DNA of 45,776 nt from Prevotella sp. UBA4268 (GCA_002395135.1 DGWC01000015.1:1-45776), one strand, 5' to 3'; positions 16,141 through 25,605 are shown, counted from the stretch's first letter. Notes: generated by a model from the letters alone, not told the origin. A program made the numbers and translations.

Positions 16141-16238
16141 TGCTCCAGCAAATTACATTAATTTACCTTGCAAATTAAGTTAATTCACTTTTCAAATTAA
16201 GTTAAATTACCCAGCAAATTACATTAATTTACTTTACC
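16141..16238 (-). repeat. 98-bp dispersed element, copy 2 (inverted relative to copy 1)
   Basis: Read on the minus strand, this aligns base for base without gaps to 5401-5498 with 87 of 98 identical. Palindromic units start (plus coordinates) at 16150, 16172, 16194 and 16216, again exactly 22 bp apart. The spacers occur in the same order as in copy 1 (GTAAAGT, GCTGGGT, GAAAAGT, GCAAGGT, GCTGGAG). Conserved spacer order shows that the entire array, not single units, was copied. The remaining stretch 16239-16510 shows no convincing gene; short open frames there lack a credible start or any family feature. Confidence 0.9.
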
Positions 16239-16510
16239 ATTCTGCCGCAATCATCACTCCATTCCCATGGTTTCCCTTATCGATTACAATGGTTTCATAT
16301 CCAGAAACAATAACGAATGGCACGTCACATCATCAGCCTTGATTACCAATCACACAATTTCAAACCAAGGAACAGGAGACTGCTGGGCAAATCAGTCAAT
16401 CGTCAACAGCCAAGAAAGGAAAAAAAGGAAAGGACAAGCGATGCCCCTGCCACGCTCATGACAACCGCCATCTCCGTCTTTTATAAACGAAGAGCAAGAA
16501 GATTGCCACA

Positions 16511-16575
16511 TGATACATTTTTGTTAAAAACCCTAAAAATTGGGATAATCTGTCTTTACGGGTGAAACATTGTCA
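16511..16575 (+). promoter_or_regulatory. Putative activator site of the susC promoter (copy B)
   Basis: TGATAC (16511), TGTTAAAAA (16522-16530), TAAAA, GGGA and GTGAAACATTGTCA (16562-16575) repeat the arrangement seen at 7802-7867. The gap from the last block to the -7 box is 34 bases in both. The two promoter regions are otherwise not similar. Confidence 0.65.
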
Positions 16576-16609
16576 GTGGCACAAAGAAAGAAGAAAGGTC
16601 GTTTTTTTA

Positions 16610-16617
16610 TAAATTTG
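16610..16617 (+). promoter_or_regulatory. -7 box (TAAATTTG) of the RagAB-type operon
   Basis: TAAATTTG fits TAnnTTTG and precedes a leader of about 90 A/T-rich bases before the ATG at 16713. A good -33 element is missing, consistent with activator control. Confidence 0.65.
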
Positions 16618-16712
16618 CAAAAATAAACTCAAAAAAGTCTTTATTTTGAAAGAAAAAGACGTAAAAACGTACGGTTTAGCACCTAAACATCTATTTAATA
16701 AAACCTAACAAT

Positions 16713-19700
16713 ATGAAGAAAAAACTAACAACGCTACTGGCATTGCTATTCCTGTTTGCAGGAGCGGCAATGGCTCAGACGAAGATCACTGGCGTGGTGG
16801 TTTCTCATGAAGACGGTGAACCTATCATCGGTGCGTCGGTCACTCTGAAAGGGAGCAAGACCGGTGTGATAACCGATGTAAACGGTAAGTTCACGCTCAG
16901 CACCAGCCAGCAGAATCCGACTATCACCGTGAGTTACATTGGAATGCAGCCTCAGACTCTGAAAGGCAAGCAGAACATGCGCATTGAACTGCTTCCCGAC
17001 GAGACCACACTGGAAGAGGTTGTTGTGACAGGTATGCAGAAAGTGGACAAACGACTGTTCACCGGTGCCACCACCAAACTGAGCGGTCAGGACAGCAAGA
17101 TTGACGGTCTTGCCGATGCGAGCCGCTCGCTGGAAGGTCGCGCTGCCGGAGTGTCGGTGCAGAACGTATCGGGAACCTTCGGTACGGCTCCGAAGATCCG
17201 CGTGCGCGGTGCCACTTCCATCTACGGCAGTTCGAAGCCGTTGTGGGTGGTTGACGGCGTGATTATGGAAGACGTGGTAGACGTGGATGCCGACGATTTG
17301 TCGAGCGGTGATGCCAACACGCTGATTTCCTCGGCCATTGCCGGAATCAATGCCGACGACATTGAGAGTTTCCAGATTCTGAAAGACGGTTCTGCCACAT
17401 CTATTTATGGCGCGCGCGCCATGGCCGGTGTGATTGTTGTGACCACCAAGAAAGGACAGGTGGGCCAGACCAAAATCAGTTATACAGGTGAATACACCAT
17501 GCGCCTGAAGCCGATGTACAGCCAGTTCAACATCATGAACTCGCAGGAGCAGATGGAAATCTATCAGGAACTGGAGCAGAAAGGTCTGATGACCTATGCC
17601 GGACGCGCCAATGCGAAGAACAGCGGTGTATATGGAAAGATGTATCAACTGATGTCGCAGTATGACGACAGCAGCGGTTTGTTCGGACTGCCCAACACGG
17701 CAGAGGCCAAGGCCGAGTATCTGCGCGCAGCAGAGTTCCGCAACACCGACTGGTTTGACCTGCTGTTCAAGAACTCCATCCAGCATAACCACAGTATAAG
17801 CGTGCAGAGCGGTACCGACAAAGCCCAGCACTACATGTCGTTCTCTGTGATGGACGACCCAGGATGGACGCTGTCGAGCAAGGTGCAGCGCTACACCATG
17901 AACATGAACACCAACTTCAACCTGAACAAGCGGCTGACGCTGAACCTGATTGGCAACGCGTCCTATCGTAAGCAAAAAGCACCGGGAACCATCGACAGCG
18001 AGGCCGACGTGGTGAGCGGTAGTGTGGACCGCGGATTTGATATCAACCCGTTCTCCTACGCGCTGAACACCTCGCGTACGCTCGACCCCGATGAATACTA
18101 CCAGCGCAACTATACGGAGTTCAACATCTTCCATGAGTTGCAGGAGAACTACATCGACATCAACGTGAGCGACTTCCGCCTGCAGGGAAAACTGAGTTAC
18201 AAGCCCGTGAAGAAAGTGGAACTGAGCGGACTGGTGGCAGCCAAATACTCGGCCACCACACAGGAGCACAACATCAGGGACAACTCGAACCAGGCTCTGG
18301 CCTACCGCGCCATGGCCACCACCACCATCATGGACAACAACCGATATCTCTATACCAATCCTGACGACCTGAGCGCACTGCCCATCACCGTGCTGCCCGA
18401 AGGTGGTATCATCGACCGCACCGACAACCGCATGTTCGGTTGGGACTTCCGCGGCTCAGTGAACTACAACGACGTGTTTGCCGAAAAGCACATCGTGAAC
18501 TTCTACGGCGGTCTGGAGACCAACTGTGCCGACCGCCATTCCACCTGGTTCCGCGGCTGGGGTATGCAATACTCCAAGGGCGAGGTGCCTTACTATGTAT
18601 ATGAGGTGTTCAAGAAAAGCGCCGAGGAGAATGCACAATACTACTCGCTCGCCAACAAGCACGAGCGCAGTGCCGCCTTCTTTGCCAACGCCTCTTACTC
18701 GTTTAACGGCATCTACACCATCAACGGAACCTACCGCTACGAAGGAACCAACAAACTGGGAAAGAGCCGTCAGGCCCGCTGGCTGCCCACGTGGAACATC
18801 TCGGGTGCCTACAACGTACACGAGGAGAAATTCTTCCAGAAACTGAAGCCAGCGTTCTCTCACCTGGCCTTCCGCGTTTCCTATTCTCTTACTGCCGAGC
18901 GCGGACCGTCGTCGGTCACCAACTCGCGCGACGTGATCTATTCAGGTCAGCCCTGGCGCCCGTTCACGTCGGTGAAGGAAAACCGCATGTATATCAGCCG
19001 CGTGGCCAACTACGACCTGACTTATGAGAAGAAGCACGAGTTGAACATCGGTGCCGACCTTGGTTTCCTCGACAACCGCATCAATATCACGGCCGAGTGG
19101 TATAAGCGTAACAACTACGATCTGATTGGTTACATGAACACACAAGGTCTGGCCGGTGAGGACACTAAGCCGGGCAACGTGGCCGAAATGAAATCAGACG
19201 GTGTGGAACTGAGCATCTCTACCACCAACATCAAGAGCAAGGGATTCACATGGACCACCAGTTTCATCTACTCGCACACTCATAACGAGGTGACCAAACT
19301 GATGAACAACAGCAACCTGTGGCGATTTGTGAGCGGTTCCGGTTTCGCCCGCGAAGGCTATCCCGTGCGCAGTTTGTTCAGCGTGCAGTTTGCCGGTCTG
19401 AACTCAGAAGGCGTTCCGCAGGTGATTAACCACAACGGTGTTGTTTCGTCAACGGGTACCTACTTCCAGGACACCACGCCCGAAGGCTTTGCTTCGCTGG
19501 TCTACTCTGGTCCTGCCGAGCCCACCGACATGGGTTCTTTAGGAAACATCTTCAAGTGGAAGGGACTGACGCTGAATGTGTTCGTGACCTACTCGTTTGG
19601 CAACGTCATCCGTCTGGACCGCGTATTCTCCAGTTCCTACAGCGACCTTACTGCCACCCCGAAGGAGTTCCGCAACCGCTGGATGGTGCCGGGCGACGAG

Positions 19701-20054
19701 AACCGCACCACCATCCCCGCCATCTCGAGCCGTCTGATCAACAGCGACTCGCAGCGCAGCAACTACACGACGTATATCGCTCGTGCCTACAACTCCTACA
19801 ACTATTCTACCGAGCGCGTTGCCAAAGGCGACTTCATCCGCCTGAAAGAAATGTCGCTGGGCTATGACTTCCCCAAGAAACTGGTGAAATCAGTGAAACT
19901 GAGCAACCTCAGCGTGAAACTTCAGGCCACCAACCTCTTCCTGCTCTATGCCGACAAGAAGTTGAACGGACAGGATCCGGAGTTCATCAACTCAGGTGGT
20001 GTGGCTGTGCCAATGGCCAAGCAGTTCACTTTCACACTGAGAGTGGGTATGTAA
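16713..20054 (+). CDS. SusC/RagA-type TonB-dependent outer-membrane transporter
   Basis: A 1,113-residue outer-membrane import channel. Signal peptide MKKKLTTLLALLFLFAGAAMAQ is followed by a carboxypeptidase-regulatory-like beta domain (about 23-98, GVVVSHEDGEPIIGASVTLK), a TonB box-like EEVVVTG (101-107), a plug domain with the SusC hallmarks (KIRVRGATSI, PLWVVDGVIM, IESFQILKDGSATSIYGARA) and a 22-strand barrel ending FTFTLRVGM. It works with the SusD lipoprotein at 20096 as a lidded, TonB-powered importer. Neighbouring genes (zinc metallohydrolase, DUF4302 and BACON lipoproteins) are of the sort found with RagA/RagB-like loci thought to import peptides or glycoproteins rather than with glycan loci carrying glycosidases. 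Transcription likely starts at the promoter at 16610 with the shared upstream element. Confidence 0.95.
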   Translation: MKKKLTTLLALLFLFAGAAMAQTKITGVVVSHEDGEPIIGASVTLKGSKTGVITDVNGKFTLSTSQQNPTITVSYIGMQPQTLKGKQNMRIELLPDETTLEEVVVTGMQKVDKRLFTGATTKLSGQDSKIDGLADASRSLEGRAAGVSVQNVSGTFGTAPKIRVRGATSIYGSSKPLWVVDGVIMEDVVDVDADDLSSGDANTLISSAIAGINADDIESFQILKDGSATSIYGARAMAGVIVVTTKKGQVGQTKISYTGEYTMRLKPMYSQFNIMNSQEQMEIYQELEQKGLMTYAGRANAKNSGVYGKMYQLMSQYDDSSGLFGLPNTAEAKAEYLRAAEFRNTDWFDLLFKNSIQHNHSISVQSGTDKAQHYMSFSVMDDPGWTLSSKVQRYTMNMNTNFNLNKRLTLNLIGNASYRKQKAPGTIDSEADVVSGSVDRGFDINPFSYALNTSRTLDPDEYYQRNYTEFNIFHELQENYIDINVSDFRLQGKLSYKPVKKVELSGLVAAKYSATTQEHNIRDNSNQALAYRAMATTTIMDNNRYLYTNPDDLSALPITVLPEGGIIDRTDNRMFGWDFRGSVNYNDVFAEKHIVNFYGGLETNCADRHSTWFRGWGMQYSKGEVPYYVYEVFKKSAEENAQYYSLANKHERSAAFFANASYSFNGIYTINGTYRYEGTNKLGKSRQARWLPTWNISGAYNVHEEKFFQKLKPAFSHLAFRVSYSLTAERGPSSVTNSRDVIYSGQPWRPFTSVKENRMYISRVANYDLTYEKKHELNIGADLGFLDNRINITAEWYKRNNYDLIGYMNTQGLAGEDTKPGNVAEMKSDGVELSISTTNIKSKGFTWTTSFIYSHTHNEVTKLMNNSNLWRFVSGSGFAREGYPVRSLFSVQFAGLNSEGVPQVINHNGVVSSTGTYFQDTTPEGFASLVYSGPAEPTDMGSLGNIFKWKGLTLNVFVTYSFGNVIRLDRVFSSSYSDLTATPKEFRNRWMVPGDENRTTIPAISSRLINSDSQRSNYTTYIARAYNSYNYSTERVAKGDFIRLKEMSLGYDFPKKLVKSVKLSNLSVKLQATNLFLLYADKKLNGQDPEFINSGGVAVPMAKQFTFTLRVGM

Positions 20055-20063
20055 GGAATCGAA

Positions 20064-20091
20064 AATTGAGAATTGACAATTGAGAATTGAG
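20064..20091 (+). repeat. Four heptamers AATTGA(G/C) between susC and susD genes
   Basis: AATTGAG, AATTGAC, AATTGAG, AATTGAG run in perfect tandem and end 4 bp before the susD start at 20096. It is a short microsatellite in the translation-initiation region. Confidence 0.8.
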
Positions 20092-20095
20092 CATT

Positions 20096-21700
20096 ATGAA
20101 CACATATATATATTATAATAAGATGAAAGCAGGAGTATACGCTTGCCTCCTGCTGTTGGCAGCCAGTCTGCTTGCCTCGTGCGACGAGTTCCTGGACACC
20201 ATGCCGGACAACCGCACAGAAGTGGACGAGCCCAACAAAGTGACCGACCTGCTGGTATCAGCCTATCCCGTACACGACTATATCTTCTTCAACGAACTGA
20301 TGTCGGACAACATGGACTGCTACCCGCGCTACAGTAGCCATACGTCGCTCGCCGACTCCTGCTGGATGTGGTCGGAGGTATCAGAGGAAGCCACATTCTC
20401 ACCGGCAAACCTGTGGAGCGACTGCTTCGGAGGCATCACCACAGCCAACATGGCCCTTGAGGCAATTGAGAACCTGGGCGGCCCCACCACTACCGAACTG
20501 CGCGAAGCCAAGGCAGAGGCCCTTATGCTGCGCGCCTACCATCACTTCATTCTGGTGAACACCTTCTGTGCTCCTTACGACAAAGCGAAGAACGCACAGA
20601 ACCTGGGCATTCCCTATCAGTATGAGGTGGAGCGCGAACTGAACCCGCAATACGATCGCGGCACACTGGATAAGACCTATGAACTCATCCAGAAAGACAT
20701 TGAGGAAGCCCTGCCCAATATCGGAGAGACAAACATTGAAGACGCTCCGAAGTATCACTTCAACATCAATGCTGCCTATGCATTTGCCACACGCTTCTAC
20801 CTGTTCACCGAACAATGGCAGAAGGCAGTGGAATGCGCTAACGTGGTGCTGGGCAACACTCCATCGGAAATGATTCGCAACTGGGCTGACCAGGCAACCG
20901 TTGCCCGCAATGCCACGGAGCAAAGCCAGAAGTGGATTGATGCGGAAGCCAACGCCAACCTGCTCATCTGCACCACCTACGGTAACCTGAGAAACAATTT
21001 CGGAAACTATTCCACACTGAACTACTATTCTCACGGCCGTGTGATTGGCGACACAGAGACCATCAGGGCGAAGAACGTTTGGGGCGACCAATACACCATG
21101 TACTACGTGCAGCCGTTCACCTACAGCAGCAACACACTCGACCGCGTGCTGTGGTTCAAGTTGCCCTATTTCTTCCAATACACCAATATTATAAAAGGTA
21201 CGGGATACACACGTTCAGTTTACACGCCGCTCACCGGCGACGAGGTGCTGCTCTCGCGCGCCGAGGCTTACATCATGCTGGGCAACTACGAGGCTGCCGT
21301 GAACGACATGAACGTATGGGCAAGAGCCATCTACCGCACACCAAACACGCTGACCGTGAACAGCATCACCGAATTCTACAACAAGATTGACTATTACGAG
21401 CCGCTGAATCCTACCATCAAGAAGCATCTGCACCCGGCATTCAACATCGGAGCAGAAGGCAGCGAGCAAGAATGTCTGCTGCAGTGCGTGCTGCAAATGC
21501 GGCGTATTGCCCACTTTGTGGAAGGACTGCGCTGGTGGGACATCCGCCGTTATGGCATTGAGATCTACCGCCGCTCCATCGGTTTCGACGGTTCCTCTAT
21601 TGAAGACGTTAGCGACATGCTGAAAGTTGATGACTTGCGCCGCACGCTCCAGATTCCGAAGCGTGCCATTGATGCCGGATTCCAACGCAATCCAAGGTAG
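20096..21700 (+). CDS. SusD/RagB-type surface lipoprotein
   Basis: A 534-residue partner of the transporter at 16713, expected to sit at the cell surface as the hinged lid that captures substrate. The lipobox LLASC (Cys29) is followed by DEFLDTMPDNRTEVDEP, the usual SusD start. TPR-like helices are seen around 110-260 (EAKAEALMLRAYHHFILVNT) and the C-terminal FVEGLRWWDIRRYG motif is standard for the family. Possible starts are 20087, 20096 and 20123; 20096 is preferred, though 20123 would give a more typical signal length. The gap to susC is 41 bp and is filled by heptamer repeats. Substrate cannot be read from the sequence. Confidence 0.93.
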   Translation: MNTYIYYNKMKAGVYACLLLLAASLLASCDEFLDTMPDNRTEVDEPNKVTDLLVSAYPVHDYIFFNELMSDNMDCYPRYSSHTSLADSCWMWSEVSEEATFSPANLWSDCFGGITTANMALEAIENLGGPTTTELREAKAEALMLRAYHHFILVNTFCAPYDKAKNAQNLGIPYQYEVERELNPQYDRGTLDKTYELIQKDIEEALPNIGETNIEDAPKYHFNINAAYAFATRFYLFTEQWQKAVECANVVLGNTPSEMIRNWADQATVARNATEQSQKWIDAEANANLLICTTYGNLRNNFGNYSTLNYYSHGRVIGDTETIRAKNVWGDQYTMYYVQPFTYSSNTLDRVLWFKLPYFFQYTNIIKGTGYTRSVYTPLTGDEVLLSRAEAYIMLGNYEAAVNDMNVWARAIYRTPNTLTVNSITEFYNKIDYYEPLNPTIKKHLHPAFNIGAEGSEQECLLQCVLQMRRIAHFVEGLRWWDIRRYGIEIYRRSIGFDGSSIEDVSDMLKVDDLRRTLQIPKRAIDAGFQRNPR

Positions 21701-21703
21701 CAC

Positions 21704-21758
21704 TGAAAAGGTGGAAAGTTGAAAAACTGAAAGGTGAAAAAGAGAAAAAATGAAAGTA
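21704..21758 (+). repeat. A-rich octamer repeats (TGAAAANN) after the susD gene
   Basis: Imperfect tandem units TGAAAAGG, TGGAAAGT, TGAAAAAC, TGAAAGG, TGAAAAAG, AGAAAAAA fill the space just before the HExxH lipoprotein gene. The same octamer type recurs at 22751-22798. Confidence 0.75.
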
Positions 21759-21772
21759 AAAATCATATCATT

Positions 21773-22753
21773 ATGAAAGTATTCAAGCATATCAATAAAA
21801 AGTGGGAAAGAATAGCCATGCTGCTACTGGCTCCTCTTTTCCTGACTCCGATGCTGTCAGCATGCGATGATGATGACGAAATACAGAAAGAGAGCATCAT
21901 CGTTGCCGACAAGGATGTGTCGGACACTCCTTTTGACAAATGGCTGAACACATACGTGGTGGAGCCTTACAATCTGAAGATAGACTGGCGGTGGACTTAC
22001 AACGACATCCGTCTGGGCTATTACACCGTGCCGGCATCGTATGAGTCGGCCGTGATTCTGGCTCATGTGCTGAAACACTGCTGCCTGGAAGCCTACGATG
22101 AAGCCGCCGGCATCTCGTTTACCCGCCATAATTTCCCCAAGCAGATTGTGTTTGTGGGAACCTGGGAGTATAACAACAACGGTACCAAGGTGCTGGGAAC
22201 AGCCGAAGGCGGAAAGAAAATCTGGCTGGCCGGTGTGAACCATATCAAGGAGAACATCAACTTAGGCGCAGGACAGTTGAACTCGCAATATCTGAAGACC
22301 ATGCACCATGAGTTCACTCACATTCTGAACCAGAACTCGCCTTACCAGGTGGCGTTCAAGGAACTGACCAAGACCACCTATGTGGCCGACTCATGGAGCA
22401 AGGATCCCTATAATGTGGACTACCGCAAGCGCGGCTACATCACTTCGTATGCACAGCACAGCCCGGGCGAGGACTTCGCCGAACTGTATTCGGTATACGT
22501 GACCAGCAGTGCTGAGACGTGGCAGAGTTATATGGACGAGGCCGTGGTGACAACCGTCGACGAAAACGGCATCAAGACCACCGACTACACCTATCAGAAC
22601 ATCTTGCAGAAAAAGATTGACATGGTGCGTGCATACATGGAGAAGTCGTGGGGCATCGACATGGACGTGATGCGCGAGGTGCTGGCTCGCCGCCTGAACG
22701 ACGTGGTCAACGGCAATGTAGACCTTACCGACCTGACCATCGTGAAAGATTGA
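21773..22753 (+). CDS. SusCD-associated HExxH zinc metallohydrolase lipoprotein
   Basis: A 326-residue lipoprotein (lipobox MLSAC, Cys31). The zinc-binding motif is His179-Glu180-Phe-Thr-His183 in MHHEFTHILNQ, with a downstream GEDFAELYSVYV segment that may supply the third ligand. It matches the family described as substrate import-associated zinc metallohydrolase lipoprotein, found next to SusC/SusD genes. It probably trims a peptide or glycopeptide at the surface or in the periplasm before or during import; the true substrate is unknown. The ATG at 21773 is chosen over 21734 because it places a normal lipoprotein signal. It lies 73 bp after the susD gene and 46 bp before the next, all in one operon. 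Confidence 0.88.
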   Translation: MKVFKHINKKWERIAMLLLAPLFLTPMLSACDDDDEIQKESIIVADKDVSDTPFDKWLNTYVVEPYNLKIDWRWTYNDIRLGYYTVPASYESAVILAHVLKHCCLEAYDEAAGISFTRHNFPKQIVFVGTWEYNNNGTKVLGTAEGGKKIWLAGVNHIKENINLGAGQLNSQYLKTMHHEFTHILNQNSPYQVAFKELTKTTYVADSWSKDPYNVDYRKRGYITSYAQHSPGEDFAELYSVYVTSSAETWQSYMDEAVVTTVDENGIKTTDYTYQNILQKKIDMVRAYMEKSWGIDMDVMREVLARRLNDVVNGNVDLTDLTIVKD

Positions 22754-22798
22754 AAAGGTGAAAAAATGAAAAGTTGAAAAATTGAAAAACTGAAGGAT
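22751..22798 (+). repeat. Six octamers from a stop codon to the next ATG
   Basis: TGAAAAGG, TGAAAAAA, TGAAAAGT, TGAAAAAT, TGAAAAAC and TGAAGGAT run in exact register. The first TGA is the stop codon of the zinc metallohydrolase gene and the last unit touches the ATG at 22799, so the intercistronic gap is made only of this microsatellite. Confidence 0.85.
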
Positions 22799-24175
22799 AT
22801 GAAAAGACATCATTTTTATCCATACGTGTTGCTGCTGCTTGCTGCCTTGCTGATGCAGGGATGTCTGAAGGAGCAGGAAGACATATTCGACGAAAAGCCC
22901 ACCGAGCGACTTGAGGATTTCCTTGACCGCTTCAAGAGTGTACTTGAGAGTTCTGAAGACGGCTGGGTGATGGACTATTACCCCCAACCCGACCAGAGCA
23001 TTGGCGGTGTTGCCTATATCGTGAAGTTCAAAGACGGCGAGATAACGGCATGGTGGGAGAACCGGCCTGGCCAATCAAAGACCAGCAACTACTCGTTCAA
23101 GAGAAACAGCGGTCCCATGTTGTCGTTTGACACCTATAACGAGTTCCTGCACTACTATGCTGAGGGAAGAAACTCTTCGTCGCTCTATCAGGGATACAAG
23201 GGCGATTTCGAGTTCCGCTTAGACAGCATTGTTGGCAACGACCATGTCTACATGCATGGAAACCGCACAAATAACGTGATTGCCCTGCACCGCTTCACGG
23301 GCAACCCCGACGAATACCTGGCCGAGGCATCGCAGAATGCGGAGGACATTATCGTGGACTATCTGGAAGGCACTTATGCTCAGGCCAGCATTCGCGGAGA
23401 GGTGGCTCCTGCCAGCCGCAGGATTGACTTCACTGTGACCGATGCAGGCAAGGTGAAGGAATACTCCAGAGCCTACCTGTTTACAAACCAGGGACTGCGC
23501 CTGTACAGGCCTGTCACCATCAACGGAAAGCCGATGCAGGATTTCAAACTGGCAACCACGGGAGAGGGCAGGCAGGAGTTGCAATGTCTGGACGAAGGAC
23601 TGACAGACCTGAAACTGTCTGTTGTCGTTCCCGAAGGCTACTGCTTCTATAATGAATTTGCAGGCACCTATACCCTGCTCCATTACGAAATCGACCTGAA
23701 TGAGCCTTATACGACAACCGTTCAACTGGTACCAAACCCTGACGGCAAGACCTATTCGCTGACCGGACTTTGCAAAGAAGAAGGAAAGTGGGCTGCCCAA
23801 CTGAAGTATCTGAAGACTAACGGCACTTTGCTGTGGCTCGGACAGAGCATCGGCACTACCACCGAGGGATGGGAGATTTGGATTGCGCCCTATACGAAGA
23901 AACGCACCGGCACCATGACGGGTACGGTATACAAGGACGACACCATTGGATTCGAACTGAGAAAGAGCGGCGACACCGACAAGTTCGTGCTGAATTTCAA
24001 CAGTTACGACCCGAAGGGAACGAACAACGTGACCAGTTTCCGCATGCGCTGCTACTCTGGTTCCACCAACAAAGGAAACCCGACAGAAGACTTGTGGATG
24101 AAATACTTCAAACAAGACGGCGAGGAATACTCCGACTATAGTCTCTACTATCCAGAAACAATGACCAAACAATGA
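22799..24175 (+). CDS. DUF4302 lipoprotein
   Basis: A 458-residue lipoprotein with lipobox MQGC (Cys22). The N-terminal part (EDIFDEKPTERLEDFLDRFK, then ESSEDGWVMDYYPQ and GPMLSFDTYNEFLHYYAEG) is typical of DUF4302, a Bacteroidales lipoprotein family seen in SusCD-type loci. The rest is beta-rich without recognisable catalytic motifs. A role as an accessory substrate-binding surface protein is inferred from context only. Its stop codon overlaps an ATG at 24172, but translation of the next gene more likely starts at 24190. Confidence 0.8.
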   Translation: MKRHHFYPYVLLLLAALLMQGCLKEQEDIFDEKPTERLEDFLDRFKSVLESSEDGWVMDYYPQPDQSIGGVAYIVKFKDGEITAWWENRPGQSKTSNYSFKRNSGPMLSFDTYNEFLHYYAEGRNSSSLYQGYKGDFEFRLDSIVGNDHVYMHGNRTNNVIALHRFTGNPDEYLAEASQNAEDIIVDYLEGTYAQASIRGEVAPASRRIDFTVTDAGKVKEYSRAYLFTNQGLRLYRPVTINGKPMQDFKLATTGEGRQELQCLDEGLTDLKLSVVVPEGYCFYNEFAGTYTLLHYEIDLNEPYTTTVQLVPNPDGKTYSLTGLCKEEGKWAAQLKYLKTNGTLLWLGQSIGTTTEGWEIWIAPYTKKRTGTMTGTVYKDDTIGFELRKSGDTDKFVLNFNSYDPKGTNNVTSFRMRCYSGSTNKGNPTEDLWMKYFKQDGEEYSDYSLYYPETMTKQ

Positions 24176-24189
24176 AAGGAGATTGCAAT

Positions 24190-25527
24190 ATGAAGAAAAT
24201 AACATTCAGTATTTTCCTGCTTGCACTCATCGGCATGGTGCTGAGCACCGCATCGTGCAAGGAAGACGAGGTGGAATTCACCCCGAAGGAAAGCCTTAAA
24301 TTACAGAACTATGACCTGCTCTTCGACTGCAATGCCTCGCAAGGGTCTGTAACGGTGGATGCCGTTGGCAATGTAACGGTGCAGTCGGAGCAGCCCTGGT
24401 GCAACGCCACCGCGAGCGGAAACAAGGTGAACGTGAGCGTTACAGACAACACGTCTACCGAAGGCCGCTCCAGCAAACTCACCATCAAGGCCGACGGCAA
24501 GGAAATCGTTGTCGTTGCCCAGCAGAAAGGACTTGTGTTTTCTGTGAACGACGGAAATGCCTATGAAGTGATTGCTGCGGCTCAAGAGCATGTCATCGAC
24601 ATCGCCTATTCTGGCAACAAAGAAATCAGCGTGGAACCTTCTGACGTTGACTGGGTGACATTTGCCATCAAAGATGGAAAACTGTATGCAAACTGCCAAC
24701 TCAACACTGCCGATAAAATCCGCGAAACGGAAGCGAGAGTAAAGGCTGGCGGCGTGACCAGTACAGTAACCATCCGCCAGAAGAACCTGTATTTCATCGT
24801 GAACAACGGAAATGACTACATCGGCAATGACAATGCCACGACTGTCAACCTGCCCATCAGCACGCCAGAGGGCATTGAATACTCTGTGGCAGAATCGGTT
24901 GTAGACTGGGCACGATTCTCTATCGTGAATGGTGACTTACGTGTTGAATTGGACGCAAACGAAACGGGGAAACCGCGACAGACGGAAACCACTATCACCT
25001 ATGCCGGCGGACTGACAACCAAGTTCAAAATCCAGCAAGCAGACTTTGACAAAGACGTGCTTGGCACCTACACGCTGCAATATGGAAGTGGCAGCAAACG
25101 TATGATTGAACTGGAAAAAGCAGCCGACGGGCAGTTCCAATGGAGATTCCTCGATGGAAATATTGCCAACTTAGGTGCCACTATTCCTGTCCACATCGAC
25201 CAGGCTACGAATACAATGAATGTAATGAGTAATGTGGACTTGGAGGCAACTTACGTGAAAGACGGAGTAACCTATAAACTGACCACACGAATCCTTTACC
25301 AGAACAGTGCGGGGTCTTTGTACTCAAAGAACTCAGACAAACTGGGAATGATTGGCACGCTGACCATTGCCGAAAACGGAACGTGCACATGGAACTTCGT
25401 AATCAACAACGATGTGGCAAGCACCTATTCTCTCTATGGACTCCGCATTGGTTACGGTACAGGCGGATATACAGGATGGGTGGGAAGTTACACCACATTC
25501 GCCAACCCCGTATTGGTTAAAGAATAA
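24190..25527 (+). CDS. BACON-domain lipoprotein
   Basis: A 445-residue lipoprotein (lipobox STASC, Cys23). Three successive BACON-like beta modules lie at about 38-115, 116-200 and 201-285, each with a W-containing core (EQPWCNATASGNKVNV, SDVDWVTFAI, SVVDWARFSI) and a closing (V/T)xxQ(Q/K). A C-terminal beta domain follows, ending WVGSYTTFANPVLVKE. BACON modules are thought to bind carbohydrate or mucin, or to act as spacers at the surface. The start at 24190 is supported by a Shine-Dalgarno-like AAAGGAG at 24175-24181, unusual here, while the ATG at 24172 overlaps the previous stop. It is the last gene before a hairpin at 25567. Confidence 0.82.
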   Translation: MKKITFSIFLLALIGMVLSTASCKEDEVEFTPKESLKLQNYDLLFDCNASQGSVTVDAVGNVTVQSEQPWCNATASGNKVNVSVTDNTSTEGRSSKLTIKADGKEIVVVAQQKGLVFSVNDGNAYEVIAAAQEHVIDIAYSGNKEISVEPSDVDWVTFAIKDGKLYANCQLNTADKIRETEARVKAGGVTSTVTIRQKNLYFIVNNGNDYIGNDNATTVNLPISTPEGIEYSVAESVVDWARFSIVNGDLRVELDANETGKPRQTETTITYAGGLTTKFKIQQADFDKDVLGTYTLQYGSGSKRMIELEKAADGQFQWRFLDGNIANLGATIPVHIDQATNTMNVMSNVDLEATYVKDGVTYKLTTRILYQNSAGSLYSKNSDKLGMIGTLTIAENGTCTWNFVINNDVASTYSLYGLRIGYGTGGYTGWVGSYTTFANPVLVKE

Positions 25528-25566
25528 AAAAAGAGCAATATTAACAAACTTCTTCCGTTTTTTGTT

Positions 25567-25605
25567 AAGAGCCACGCATCCCATAGGGACAAGTGGCTCT
25601 TTCTC
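25567..25605 (+). terminator. Terminator, possibly leaky, before the second Ntn amidase
   Basis: AAGAGCCAC (25567-25575) pairs with GTGGCTCTT (25593-25601), with an inner TCCC/GGGA pair, then TTCTC. No TAnnTTTG box is visible between here and 25635, so the next gene may rely on readthrough. Confidence 0.65.

Noticed and set aside
16141..16238. Terminal inverted repeat of an insertion sequence or MITE
   Set aside because: No transposase, no target-site duplication and no internal sequence with matching ends could be seen; the copies are the array itself.
16267..16461. Short open frame in the 667-bp gap before the SusC gene
   Set aside because: The product shows no family features and the frame has no promoter or leader; it lies between the repeat element and the activator site. 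A chance frame is more likely.
16746..18269. Minus-strand open frame opposite the SusC gene
   Set aside because: The SusC translation is continuous and canonical; the opposite frame has no recognisable domain.
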